Below, one piece after another: positions 43,865 to 52,430 of a DNA stretch of 64,000 bases. Position numbers and translations under genes: made by a program. Where the stretch lies: the NCBI RefSeq assembly GCF_009828855.1, contig NZ_WUAG01000001.1, positions 124,001 through 188,000 on the forward strand, read 5' to 3'. Every line of letters starts with the position of its first letter. Positions within the stretch are counted from its first letter, which is position 1. Source of the stretch: Psychromonas sp. L1A2 (GTDB taxonomy: Bacteria > Pseudomonadota > Gammaproteobacteria > Enterobacterales > Psychromonadaceae). The notes under the pieces were generated by a model. The model ran no database searches. It saw nothing but the letters and a program-made list of their open reading frames with translations, and was not told the origin of the DNA.

Positions 43865-45175
43865 ATGATACTTCTTGCGAAATTAAAACGGCTTAAACAA
43901 AATAAAGGTTTTATGAAGTATTTTAAGAATACTTCATGGTTATTCGCTGAGAAAATACTGAGGGTGTTTGTTGGCATTTTTATAGGTATTTGGATTGCTC
44001 GGTATTTGGGACCTGAACAATTTGGTTTATTAAGTTATGCACAAAGTTTTGCAGCTCTCTTTACTGTGTTTGCTACTTTGGGGCTAGACCAAATTGTTAT
44101 ACGAGAATTAATCAAAGATGAAAGTGCCCGAGATAAGTTATTGGGTACTGCTTTTATTTTAAAATTGTTCGGTGCTTTCGCCGTATTAATTGCTATCGCC
44201 TGCACAGCTCTATCCGGAGTTAATACATCAGCAGCGAGTTTCCTTATTTTAATTATTGCCTCTTCAACCGTTTTTCAAAGTTTTAATGTTGTTGATTTTT
44301 ATTTTCAAAGTAAAGTTATGAGCAAGTTTGTAGCGTTCGCCAATGTTATTTCTTTAGCTGTATCTTCACTTATTAAAGTGACTTTATTACTCAACGAATC
44401 TTCTTTAATTACATTTGCCTTAGTGTCGTTATTTGACGCATTTATTCTTGCTGGTGGTTATATTTATTTTTATTTGCAAAATAACCTAAAGATTATTAAG
44501 TGGTCGTTTGATGGGGTACTAGCTAAAGCTTTATTAAAAGATAGTTGGCCTTTGATACTAACTGGCGTAGTGATTTCAGTGTATATGAAAATAGATCAGA
44601 TAATGATAGGTGATATGTTAGGCAACAAGGCTGTGGGTGAATATGCGGCAGCAGTTAAATTAAGTGAGCCTTGGTATTTTATTCCAACAATTATCGCATC
44701 CTCTGTATTTCCAAGTATTATAAATACAAAAAAGAATAGTGAGAAAGCTTATTATGAAAGGCTTCAAAAGCTATACAATTTAGTCGTTAAAATAGCATTA
44801 GTAATTGCTATTACAATCACCTTCCTTAGTGACTGGATAATCAATTTACTTTATGGATCAGAATTTTCACAAGCTAGTAGTGTGTTAAGTATCCATATTT
44901 GGGCTGGGGTTTTTGCATTCCTAGGTATTGCTAGTAGAAAGTGGTTCATAGCTGAAAACCTATCTATGTTATCTTTTTGGCGAACATTTTTCGGGATGGT
45001 TATTAATATAGTTATGAATATATTGTTAATCCCTTGCTATGGGATCCAAGGAGCGGCTGTTGCTATTCTATTAAGTCAAATAAGTGTTGCTTATATCTTT
45101 GATTTTTTGTGTCACCAAACCAGAGCAAAATTTTTTATGAAAACTAAAGCTTTACTTTTAATTAGTGGAAAGTAA
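43865..45175 (+). CDS. Polysaccharide flippase (Wzx / MATE-like)
   Basis: Integral membrane protein of the MOP superfamily that moves lipid-linked oligosaccharide across the inner membrane. 12 or more hydrophobic segments. Opening FMKYFKNTSWLFAEKILR then GIWIARYLGPEQFGLLSYAQ is typical. Possible starts are a TTG at 43844, the ATG at 43865 and an ATG at 43913. The last has the best site (AAAGG, five bases away), but relatives known to me are conserved a little further upstream, so I list 43865. It is the first gene of a glycosyltransferase run. Confidence 0.85.
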   Translation: MILLAKLKRLKQNKGFMKYFKNTSWLFAEKILRVFVGIFIGIWIARYLGPEQFGLLSYAQSFAALFTVFATLGLDQIVIRELIKDESARDKLLGTAFILKLFGAFAVLIAIACTALSGVNTSAASFLILIIASSTVFQSFNVVDFYFQSKVMSKFVAFANVISLAVSSLIKVTLLLNESSLITFALVSLFDAFILAGGYIYFYLQNNLKIIKWSFDGVLAKALLKDSWPLILTGVVISVYMKIDQIMIGDMLGNKAVGEYAAAVKLSEPWYFIPTIIASSVFPSIINTKKNSEKAYYERLQKLYNLVVKIALVIAITITFLSDWIINLLYGSEFSQASSVLSIHIWAGVFAFLGIASRKWFIAENLSMLSFWRTFFGMVINIVMNILLIPCYGIQGAAVAILLSQISVAYIFDFLCHQTRAKFFMKTKALLLISGK

Positions 45176-45178
45176 CTT

Positions 45179-46030
45179 ATGAAAGTTACAGTTTACTTGG
45201 TTACATTTAACCGTAAAATATTGCTTGAAAGAGCAATATTGTCAGTTATTAAACAAACATATAAGAACATTGAGTTAATTGTGGTTGATGATTGCTCCTC
45301 TGATGGGACTAAAGAATTTTTAGAGTCTAAATTTGAAGAATATAATTGTCAGATAAATTTTAGATTTTATATTAATGATAAGAATAAAGGTGCTTGTTAT
45401 TCTAGAAATAAAGCGATAAAAAAGGCTTATGGGGAGTTTATAACAGGACTGGATGATGATGACTACTTTTTGCCTGAACGGATTGAAAAATTTGTTGCAG
45501 TTTGGCCTAATAAAGAAAAGAGGGTAAAGCATCTATTTTCTAACTACCGCATTTTGTCCGTTGATAATCCTTCGGAGACTTTGAGAAGTAAAGTGGTTAA
45601 ACAATCTGATCTATTTCGCGCAAATCACATAGGAAACCAATTGTTTACAAAGAAAGAAAATCTTCTGGCAATAGGTGGTTTCGATGAATCTATGCCAGCT
45701 TGGCAAGATTTAGAGTGTTGGTACCGTTTACTGAAATATGGTGATGCAGAGTGTATTGAGGATGTAACCTACGTTTTTGATTGTAGTCATCCTCATGAGA
45801 GAATATCTACATCAAACATTAAAAAAATTTTTAATGCTTCCAAAAAGTTTAAAATCAAACATGGATGTAATTGGGTCGAGAAAAATAGGTTAGATAACCA
45901 ATTGATTTCATATAAATTCAATTTTCTTTTATATGTTAAGTGTTTTGTTGTTTTTTTATTGAGTTTAGATTGGAAAGGGATCAAGAACCTTCACTCTAGA
46001 ATAATACGAGTGTTAGGATTAACGAAGTAA
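45179..46030 (+). CDS. Glycosyltransferase family 2
   Basis: A GT-A fold sugar transferase, 283 residues. The start VTVYLVTFNRKILLERA is typical, followed by VVDDCSSDGT and the metal-binding GLDDDDYFLPERI (DxD), plus FDESMPAWQDLECWYR. A hydrophobic stretch near the end may hold it at the membrane. It lies three bases after the flippase stop. Donor and acceptor sugars are unknown. Confidence 0.9.
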   Translation: MKVTVYLVTFNRKILLERAILSVIKQTYKNIELIVVDDCSSDGTKEFLESKFEEYNCQINFRFYINDKNKGACYSRNKAIKKAYGEFITGLDDDDYFLPERIEKFVAVWPNKEKRVKHLFSNYRILSVDNPSETLRSKVVKQSDLFRANHIGNQLFTKKENLLAIGGFDESMPAWQDLECWYRLLKYGDAECIEDVTYVFDCSHPHERISTSNIKKIFNASKKFKIKHGCNWVEKNRLDNQLISYKFNFLLYVKCFVVFLLSLDWKGIKNLHSRIIRVLGLTK

Positions 46031-46073
46031 ATCTATTCGCATAAGTAAATATATTAAAAAATATGGGTTCGGA

Positions 46074-47006
46074 ATGAATGAAATTTTAATTTCAATAATT
46101 ATGCCTGCGTATAACGTATCTCAATTTATTGATGAAGCGATTGATAGTATTTTGCAACAAACGCATAAGAATTTTGAACTATTAATTTGTGATGATGCAT
46201 CTACGGATGATACGTTGGATAAAATAAATCAATATAATGATTCGAGAATAAAACTACATATTAACAAAAAAAATATTGGATATTTAAAAACATGTAATTT
46301 TTTAGCCTCTAAAGCCAATGGTGAATATATTACTTTCCAAGATGCAGATGATGCATCACATTGTAAACGAATCGAGTTGCTGTTAGCTGTAATTAAAAAA
46401 GATAATGCAGATTTAGTTGGTAGCTCTCGAATTTGTAATTTTGGAAGTAATGTAGAAAAGATAACAAATTATCCAACAGATCATCGTGCAATCGTTAGAA
46501 GTTTTTCCTCAATTGGAAGCAGAAGTTTTTTTCCTAATTCTGTTATGTTTAGTCAAGCAGTTTATAAAAAAATAGGATTATATCGTGACTGCTTTAATAG
46601 AATTGGTGCTGAAGATTATGATTGGATCTTACGCGCATCTGAATCTTTTACGTTAGTTAATATTCTCCAAGCTTGTTATTTTTATCGCGATAATCCGCAT
46701 TCAGTAAGTCGAACCTGGCAATTAGATGTAAATAATGTGGCCAATATGAGTCCCTTTATTGCTTATAAAATGTATTTGGCTCGAGTTGAGGGTGAAAATG
46801 AAATAGCTGAGTATGATAAATACACAAAAAAATACCTTAAATACCCAATATCACATTTGGTTGTTGTTCGACGTCTACTGACGACTGGTCAATATCGACA
46901 GTTTATTAAGTTGTATATTAAAATGTTAGGTATATATAAATTGAGAGTGTTTTTTTATATCGATTTTTGGCTTATTTTTAGAGATATTTTGAGGAGGGTG
47001 GTATAG
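46074..47006 (+). CDS. Glycosyltransferase family 2
   Basis: 310 residues. Motifs IIMPAYNVSQFIDEAI, CDDASTDDT and the acceptor-side FQDADDASHCKR (DxD-like) with GAEDYDWILRASE are visible. Similar to bacterial cell-surface glycan enzymes. Its stop (TAG) is one base before the next start. Substrate unknown. Confidence 0.9.
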   Translation: MNEILISIIMPAYNVSQFIDEAIDSILQQTHKNFELLICDDASTDDTLDKINQYNDSRIKLHINKKNIGYLKTCNFLASKANGEYITFQDADDASHCKRIELLLAVIKKDNADLVGSSRICNFGSNVEKITNYPTDHRAIVRSFSSIGSRSFFPNSVMFSQAVYKKIGLYRDCFNRIGAEDYDWILRASESFTLVNILQACYFYRDNPHSVSRTWQLDVNNVANMSPFIAYKMYLARVEGENEIAEYDKYTKKYLKYPISHLVVVRRLLTTGQYRQFIKLYIKMLGIYKLRVFFYIDFWLIFRDILRRVV

Positions 47007-47007
47007 A

Positions 47008-47892
47008 TTGGTTATCTTTAATAAATGTCGCCTTTATTTACTGTCTATTATTTTTCAATGTCGTTACTATATTGCCAATCGAGTTAACAAGAGTGCTCTT
47101 GGATTAAATGTTAACGCTAATTTTACTCTCTCATTAACCACTTACTCCAAACGAATAAGAACGGTTTATTTGACAATTGAATCACTTTCTTCTCTACAGT
47201 ACAAACCTAAAAGAATCACTCTTTGGTTATCAAAACAAGATTGCGATGAAGGTGAATTACCTTTGAGTATTAAAAGGTTAGTTAAAAGAGGATTGACAAT
47301 TAGCTTTGTCGATGAAGATATTAAGTCTTATAAAAAATTATTTTATGAATATGAGGAAGTTAAAGATGATCCTAGTATTCAATACATTGTTACTGTAGAT
47401 GATGATGTTTATTACCCATCTTGGCTAACAAAAAAATTAGCTGAATCAATGAGTGAAGGTGTTGTCACTTGTTTAAGAGCTAGGGATATCATTTTTTCAA
47501 ATAACAGTGTTATGACATATTTATCTTGGCCTTGTATCAATGTTAATCAAAAAGCGTCATTCAAATCTATTGCGATCGGTGTGAGTGGTATTATGTACCC
47601 AAAAGAAGCATTATTTTCACTAGAACAGCAGAAAAATAAATTTCTAGAACTTTCTCCTTATGCGGATGATTTATGGTTTAAGTGTTTGACATTACATAAT
47701 GGATTCTCGATCCAATATTTGAAATCAAATTTTGAGCATTTTCCTCCTGTATTATCAACTTCAATGAAGGGACTAGAATTACAAAATGTTGGAGATTCAC
47801 TTAATGACAGACAATTTCAAAAGTGCATGAAATATTTTAATTTGAGTGAAGAAAGTTTTTTAGCCTTTAATGATAATAATAAAAATGGCTAG
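47008..47892 (+). CDS. Glycosyltransferase-like protein
   Basis: 294 residues, a glycosyltransferase-like protein with a TVDDDVYYP motif (DxD) near residue 130 and an N-terminal hydrophobic stretch. I recognise the type but not the exact family. The TTG start at 47008 is supported by the strong GGAGG site nine bases upstream (46991-46998), stronger than those of its neighbours. It sits inside the gene run with no gaps. Confidence 0.78.
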   Translation: MVIFNKCRLYLLSIIFQCRYYIANRVNKSALGLNVNANFTLSLTTYSKRIRTVYLTIESLSSLQYKPKRITLWLSKQDCDEGELPLSIKRLVKRGLTISFVDEDIKSYKKLFYEYEEVKDDPSIQYIVTVDDDVYYPSWLTKKLAESMSEGVVTCLRARDIIFSNNSVMTYLSWPCINVNQKASFKSIAIGVSGIMYPKEALFSLEQQKNKFLELSPYADDLWFKCLTLHNGFSIQYLKSNFEHFPPVLSTSMKGLELQNVGDSLNDRQFQKCMKYFNLSEESFLAFNDNNKNG

Positions 47893-48634
47893 TTCAGATA
47901 TCATTTCAATAATTATGCCTTCTTTTAATTCAGAAGCTGTAATCGCTGAAAGTATTAACTCTGTGTTGATTCAAACTTACAGTGATTTTGAATTGATTAT
48001 TACAGACGATAATTCAACAGATAATACCATTGCTATAATCAGGCAATACCAAGGTAGTGATCGCCGTATTAAACTCTTTACCTTAGGTGAAAACTTAGGG
48101 GCAGGAAATGCACGTAATAACTCAATAAAACATGCTAAAGGGCGTTTTATTGCTTTCCTTGATGCTGATGATATATGGCTTCCTACTAAGTTAGAAAAAC
48201 AAATTAAATTTATGCTTGATAATAGGTATACCCTTACTTATAGCGCTTATCAAAAGTTTGATCGTGATGGTGATTTAGGCATCATTAACCCTCCTTTAGA
48301 AGTGTCTTATAATCAGCTTTTGTATAGTAATGTTATTGGATGTTTGACTGCTATTTACGATACAAAATATATTGGGAAGCAATATATGCCTCTTATTAGA
48401 AAGCGTCAGGATATGGGGTTGTGGTTAACTATTCTAAAAATGGTCCCAAAAGCTTATTGCTTAAATGAAGTCTTAGCTAAGTATCGAGTCGATAGTGGTA
48501 TGACGCAAGATAAGTTGCTTGTTTTAAAGTACCAATGGCAATTTTATCGTGAGGTTGTGGGATTAAATGTATTTAAAGCATTTAAGGTTTTTATCATATA
48601 TGCAATCAAAGGTTATTTAAAAAGCTTTAAATAA
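47885..48634 (+). CDS. Glycosyltransferase family 2
   Basis: 250 residues from the ATG at 47885, which overlaps the previous stop by eight bases. A longer start at 47870 is possible. Motifs IIMPSFNSEAVIAESI, TDDNSTDNT and FLDADDIWLP (DxD) place it in GT2. It is the last gene of this rightward run and converges on the sugar transferase gene, with the stop codons adjacent. Confidence 0.88.
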   Translation: MASSDIISIIMPSFNSEAVIAESINSVLIQTYSDFELIITDDNSTDNTIAIIRQYQGSDRRIKLFTLGENLGAGNARNNSIKHAKGRFIAFLDADDIWLPTKLEKQIKFMLDNRYTLTYSAYQKFDRDGDLGIINPPLEVSYNQLLYSNVIGCLTAIYDTKYIGKQYMPLIRKRQDMGLWLTILKMVPKAYCLNEVLAKYRVDSGMTQDKLLVLKYQWQFYREVVGLNVFKAFKVFIIYAIKGYLKSFK

Positions 48635-49864
48635 TCACTTCGCCCCAAACCCCGTAATCATCGTTTTAAGCGTTTTAAAGAAGATGTTTGCATCAAGCCA
48701 GAATGAAAGGTGTTTGATGTAGTAGAGGTCGTGTGCGAGCTTCTCACGGGTTGAATCTGTGTCTGCTGTATAACCTTGGACTGTTTGTGCCCAACCTGTA
48801 ATGCCAGGTTTCACCATGTGGCGGTAGCCATAAAACGGAATCTCGGCTTCAAAGGCTTTTACAAATACCTCTTGCTCTGGTCTTGGCCCAATTAATGCCA
48901 TTTCACCTTTTAGTACGTTAAAAAATTGTGGTATTTCATCGATGCGCGTTTGACGAATAAATCTGCCAATCCTCGTGACTCTTGCTCTTTCTTCGGTAGC
49001 AAATTTAGAGTCGGCTTTTGAGCAAGTTACTTCCATACTTCTTAGTTTATATATTTTAAATACTTTTCCGGCTTGGCCCACTCTATTTTGTGTATAAAAA
49101 ATAGGGCCTTTGTTTTCTAATTTAATTGCAATGCTGACTATCATCAATAGTGGTAATAGTAGAGGTAAGCTCGCTATTATAAGGGTGGATTCTATTATCC
49201 GTTTTATTAAGCGGTAACTGGGATTGGTATTTAAAGCATTTAATGCACTTTCAGATAGGTGTGTATTGGGGACTTTACCTTCAATCATTTCTCTAATGGT
49301 TTCAGAGTGGTAAACAACGATATTATTGATACTACAGTCGGCAATAAACTTCTCTTGTTCAGGTGTTAATTGATTATGTAAATTGACGACCAAGCCTTGC
49401 TCAATTTGATTGAGGTGATAAGGCGCTGTAATCGTTTTTATTTCAATATGTTGATTCGTGCTCAGAGAAGAAAGTGAGAAATTATCAATGGCCTGTAATT
49501 TTAAAATAGCGGATTTACGGTTTAATAATGTGCTAAAGAATAACCAACACAAAACAATACTAAAACCATAAAGTAAAGTAGGGCGTGAATACTCAATGCG
49601 CAATAAAACAATGGCAATAATAGCAATGCTATAGGTTGATAATAGGACGGGTAAAATATATAAACTTTTATCAACTAACAGGTATTTAGTAATTCTTGGT
49701 AAGACAATAACCGTGCTTGAATACACTGCAATAGTGATCAGTAAGCTATTGTAAACAGTCGTGAATGAAAGTGGCATTAGGATATCGATAAAAGCATAAA
49801 TCAATGCAACGCCAATACCATAAGAAATGTATTTGTTAGAGAGTAATTGTTTGATTTTATACAT
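48635..49864 (-). CDS. Undecaprenyl-phosphate sugar phosphotransferase (WcaJ/WbaP-like)
   Basis: Membrane enzyme that loads the first sugar-1-phosphate on undecaprenyl phosphate, starting a surface polysaccharide unit. 409 residues. The N-terminal half has about five hydrophobic helices. The C-terminal catalytic half (about 215-409) has FKIYKLRSM, TRIDEIPQFFNVLKGEM, IGPRPEQ and KPGITGWAQ, typical of the bacterial sugar transferase family. It lies on the opposite strand from the glycosyltransferases and upstream of no further gene of the run. Sugar unknown. Confidence 0.92.
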   Translation of the reverse strand: MYKIKQLLSNKYISYGIGVALIYAFIDILMPLSFTTVYNSLLITIAVYSSTVIVLPRITKYLLVDKSLYILPVLLSTYSIAIIAIVLLRIEYSRPTLLYGFSIVLCWLFFSTLLNRKSAILKLQAIDNFSLSSLSTNQHIEIKTITAPYHLNQIEQGLVVNLHNQLTPEQEKFIADCSINNIVVYHSETIREMIEGKVPNTHLSESALNALNTNPSYRLIKRIIESTLIIASLPLLLPLLMIVSIAIKLENKGPIFYTQNRVGQAGKVFKIYKLRSMEVTCSKADSKFATEERARVTRIGRFIRQTRIDEIPQFFNVLKGEMALIGPRPEQEVFVKAFEAEIPFYGYRHMVKPGITGWAQTVQGYTADTDSTREKLAHDLYYIKHLSFWLDANIFFKTLKTMITGFGAK

Positions 49865-49979
49865 TTTTTGGTGCTACTCATGCAATGATGTAAAGAAACT
49901 AATTAATATTATTCTAGAATAACATTAATTAGTTAAGCTTGTGTTATTTGCCAATACTAAGATTTTTTGAATTTTAAAA

Positions 49980-50639
49980 TCATAAATTATGTTGGTAATA
50001 TTGGTAAAAAGTCAGTACTTTAGACACATATTTTTGTGTTTCAGGATACGGAGGAATTTGCCTTTTGTATTTTCTTACTGCACCTTCCCCTGCATTATAA
50101 GCCGCTGCCGCTAGTTCTCTGGTCTTAAATTCTTTTAATAATATTTTTAAATATAAAGCACCTGCATAGATGTTTTGTATCGGATCAAATGAATCGGTAA
50201 CTGAAAAACGTTTAGCGGTTTCAGGCATCAGTTGCATTAATCCTTGTGCTCCAGCGGAAGATACTGCTTTGCTTTGATAAGCAGATTCTGCGGTAATGAT
50301 GGCATGTAAAAAAGCCGGATCCAGTTGGTTCTTTTCTGCCGCTTTTATAATAATAGGATGGTATTTTCTTTGTAGTGTTTTATTTCGAGGAATTGAAATA
50401 TTAGTATAGCTTTTCGCTTTCCAATTTCTAAAACTATGCGGTTTTTTGTTAGTATCACTGCGTAATAATAACGTGTAATTTTTATCTTCCTTTCGTTCAG
50501 AAAAATGTTTATTTCCTTTCTTATCGATATACATATAAATATCGGCGGTAGCTATTAAAGGAATGCCACTTAAACATAACAATGTAAAAGAAAAAATCGA
50601 GCGTAGCATAGATGGAAATATATTATAGAACCCCATCAT
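49980..50639 (-). CDS. Secreted lytic transglycosylase with DUF4124 domain
   Basis: 219 residues, with an N-terminal hydrophobic export signal, a DUF4124 segment (YIDKKGNKHFSER) and a C-terminal SLT domain. The catalytic Glu is in AIITAESAYQSKAVSSAGA, with the following GLMQLMPETAKRF and AAYNAGEGAVRKY. It cleaves peptidoglycan glycan strands in the periplasm. Its start overlaps the stop of the PglL/Wzy-like gene by four bases, so expression is tied to that gene. Confidence 0.9.
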   Translation of the reverse strand: MMGFYNIFPSMLRSIFSFTLLCLSGIPLIATADIYMYIDKKGNKHFSERKEDKNYTLLLRSDTNKKPHSFRNWKAKSYTNISIPRNKTLQRKYHPIIIKAAEKNQLDPAFLHAIITAESAYQSKAVSSAGAQGLMQLMPETAKRFSVTDSFDPIQNIYAGALYLKILLKEFKTRELAAAAYNAGEGAVRKYKRQIPPYPETQKYVSKVLTFYQYYQHNL

Positions 50640-52375
50640 TGATCCTTGTTATTGCTATCTGCAGCGCTGTTATTTATTGTTTTTTCCGCTGTTGAGGTAG
50701 CTTCAGAAGTTATTTCTTTCGGCTTATCCGCATTTCTTAAGCCTTTGTCACCAGGGAATAAGTAACGTGCATAATTGAGTACTTTAACCGCTTGCTCTGG
50801 TTGATTATTATGTTTATAAGCTAGGTACAATAGATGATAAAAGAAAGGTTTCGGTGTGTTATAAACAGTTTGTTCTAATGCTAATGTTACTTGCTTAAGT
50901 TCTTCTGTATTCCCCGTATTCATCGCACTTGTTAGTCTGAAATTATATAAATGAAACGAAATGTTATTGTCGAATACCAACGGATTAACAATACTAAGAA
51001 GTTCTCGAATATCTGGTGTTCTACTTCGTTCGAAATGGGTCATTGTGTGGATAGTAAATAAATTAGTGATCATAAAAATGGCAGTGAATAACGGAATTAA
51101 AGTACCTGCAATACGTAAAAAGAACGTTGGCGTAAAGCGCTTCTCACTGACTTTTTGTGATTCTGAATCAACATAAAATACCAGTACCATTAACACTAAC
51201 CAATGCAGTGCTGAGTGATACAAAGGGTATTCTGTTTGAGTATGTAGCCCTATAGGAATGACCAAGGCTAATAACGCCAATGCTTTTGGCCATTTGAAGG
51301 AACTTAATCGATGGAAAAAGGTGAGCACTAATAGCAACATACCTAATATCGGTGCTATTCCACCTTCAATTGCCCAAAAGATAAGGTCGTTATGAGGGTG
51401 TGTTAATACTTGTGAAAACTTTTTCAACTCGCCTTTTTCAACGCGTTCTGCATGCGTTGTTAAATACGCTTTTTCAAAACCGCCGTAACCATAACCGAAC
51501 AATGGTTTTGCTTTTATCATGTGCCAACCATGTTGGTACATTTCGATGCGGGCACCGCCTTCCTTCATTGCTTCGACGTTACGGGCACCTAACGCATCGC
51601 CTTTCATTGAAGCAAAACCGATACCTAATAAAACGGCTAACCCGAATAACATAAAGCGCTTTTTATTACTTTGCCAAGCCCAAGGCGTTAGTAATAATAA
51701 GCCAATTAAGGCACCGAGGTAGCCAGTGCGAGACATGGCAACACTAATCACCCAGATATTGAGCATAGCGGTGAGCAATAACCAGCCTTGTAGCTTTTTA
51801 TTGTTTACTTGCTGTAATAAGTAACCACTTAATATCAAGGTGGTTGCCATAAAGCTAGCTAATACATTGGGCTGTTGGAATATACCGTAAGGACGACCAT
51901 AACCGACGTTATAGCCAAAATAGTTGCTTGCTGGTAACAAGTAGTCTTGCATTAAGCTGTAACAGGCTTGAATAAATCCCGCCAATACAATCAATAACAG
52001 AAGCTTTTCAATCTGCTGACGAGTAAAGCTAAATTGTTGCAAGCTCAAAAAGAGCAGAATACCGGCAAAAAGACCTAATAAACGCGTGTAGCTTTGATCT
52101 GCAAACTCATTATTAGGGTAAAAAAGAGGGACAAAAAATAATCCTAATGCGATGAATATGATCGCCGTATATTTTGAATAAATAATTTTTTGCTGTGCTG
52201 TTATTCTCCATAAACCTAAACCAATCAATAGAGAGAAAAATACCCAAACAACATTATTAACCGCTATTTGTAAGCCACTACCACCTTGATTATGTTGGAA
52301 GTAGTGCGCGCCTAACCCCATTAACAGTGCAAAACTAATAAAGAAGGCACGTGTTAGCTTTTGTTGTAAGTCCAT
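50636..52375 (-). CDS. O-antigen ligase/polymerase, PglL (Wzy_C) family
   Basis: A 579-residue membrane protein with about a dozen hydrophobic segments and a periplasmic loop containing HPHNDLIFWAIEGG (the family's H-x-HN motif). A TPR-like C-terminal region is followed by a low-complexity tail (ITSEATSTAEKTINNSAADS). Family members either polymerise or ligate O-antigen or transfer oligosaccharide to proteins (PglL). Which it is cannot be told here. The downstream transglycosylase overlaps it by four bases. Confidence 0.87.
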   Translation of the reverse strand: MDLQQKLTRAFFISFALLMGLGAHYFQHNQGGSGLQIAVNNVVWVFFSLLIGLGLWRITAQQKIIYSKYTAIIFIALGLFFVPLFYPNNEFADQSYTRLLGLFAGILLFLSLQQFSFTRQQIEKLLLLIVLAGFIQACYSLMQDYLLPASNYFGYNVGYGRPYGIFQQPNVLASFMATTLILSGYLLQQVNNKKLQGWLLLTAMLNIWVISVAMSRTGYLGALIGLLLLTPWAWQSNKKRFMLFGLAVLLGIGFASMKGDALGARNVEAMKEGGARIEMYQHGWHMIKAKPLFGYGYGGFEKAYLTTHAERVEKGELKKFSQVLTHPHNDLIFWAIEGGIAPILGMLLLVLTFFHRLSSFKWPKALALLALVIPIGLHTQTEYPLYHSALHWLVLMVLVFYVDSESQKVSEKRFTPTFFLRIAGTLIPLFTAIFMITNLFTIHTMTHFERSRTPDIRELLSIVNPLVFDNNISFHLYNFRLTSAMNTGNTEELKQVTLALEQTVYNTPKPFFYHLLYLAYKHNNQPEQAVKVLNYARYLFPGDKGLRNADKPKEITSEATSTAEKTINNSAADSNNKDQ

Positions 52376-52430
52376 TTATCTCTCATACTTTTAAATTTTA
52401 TTGATTATCTTTTTTATGATTAAACAGTTG

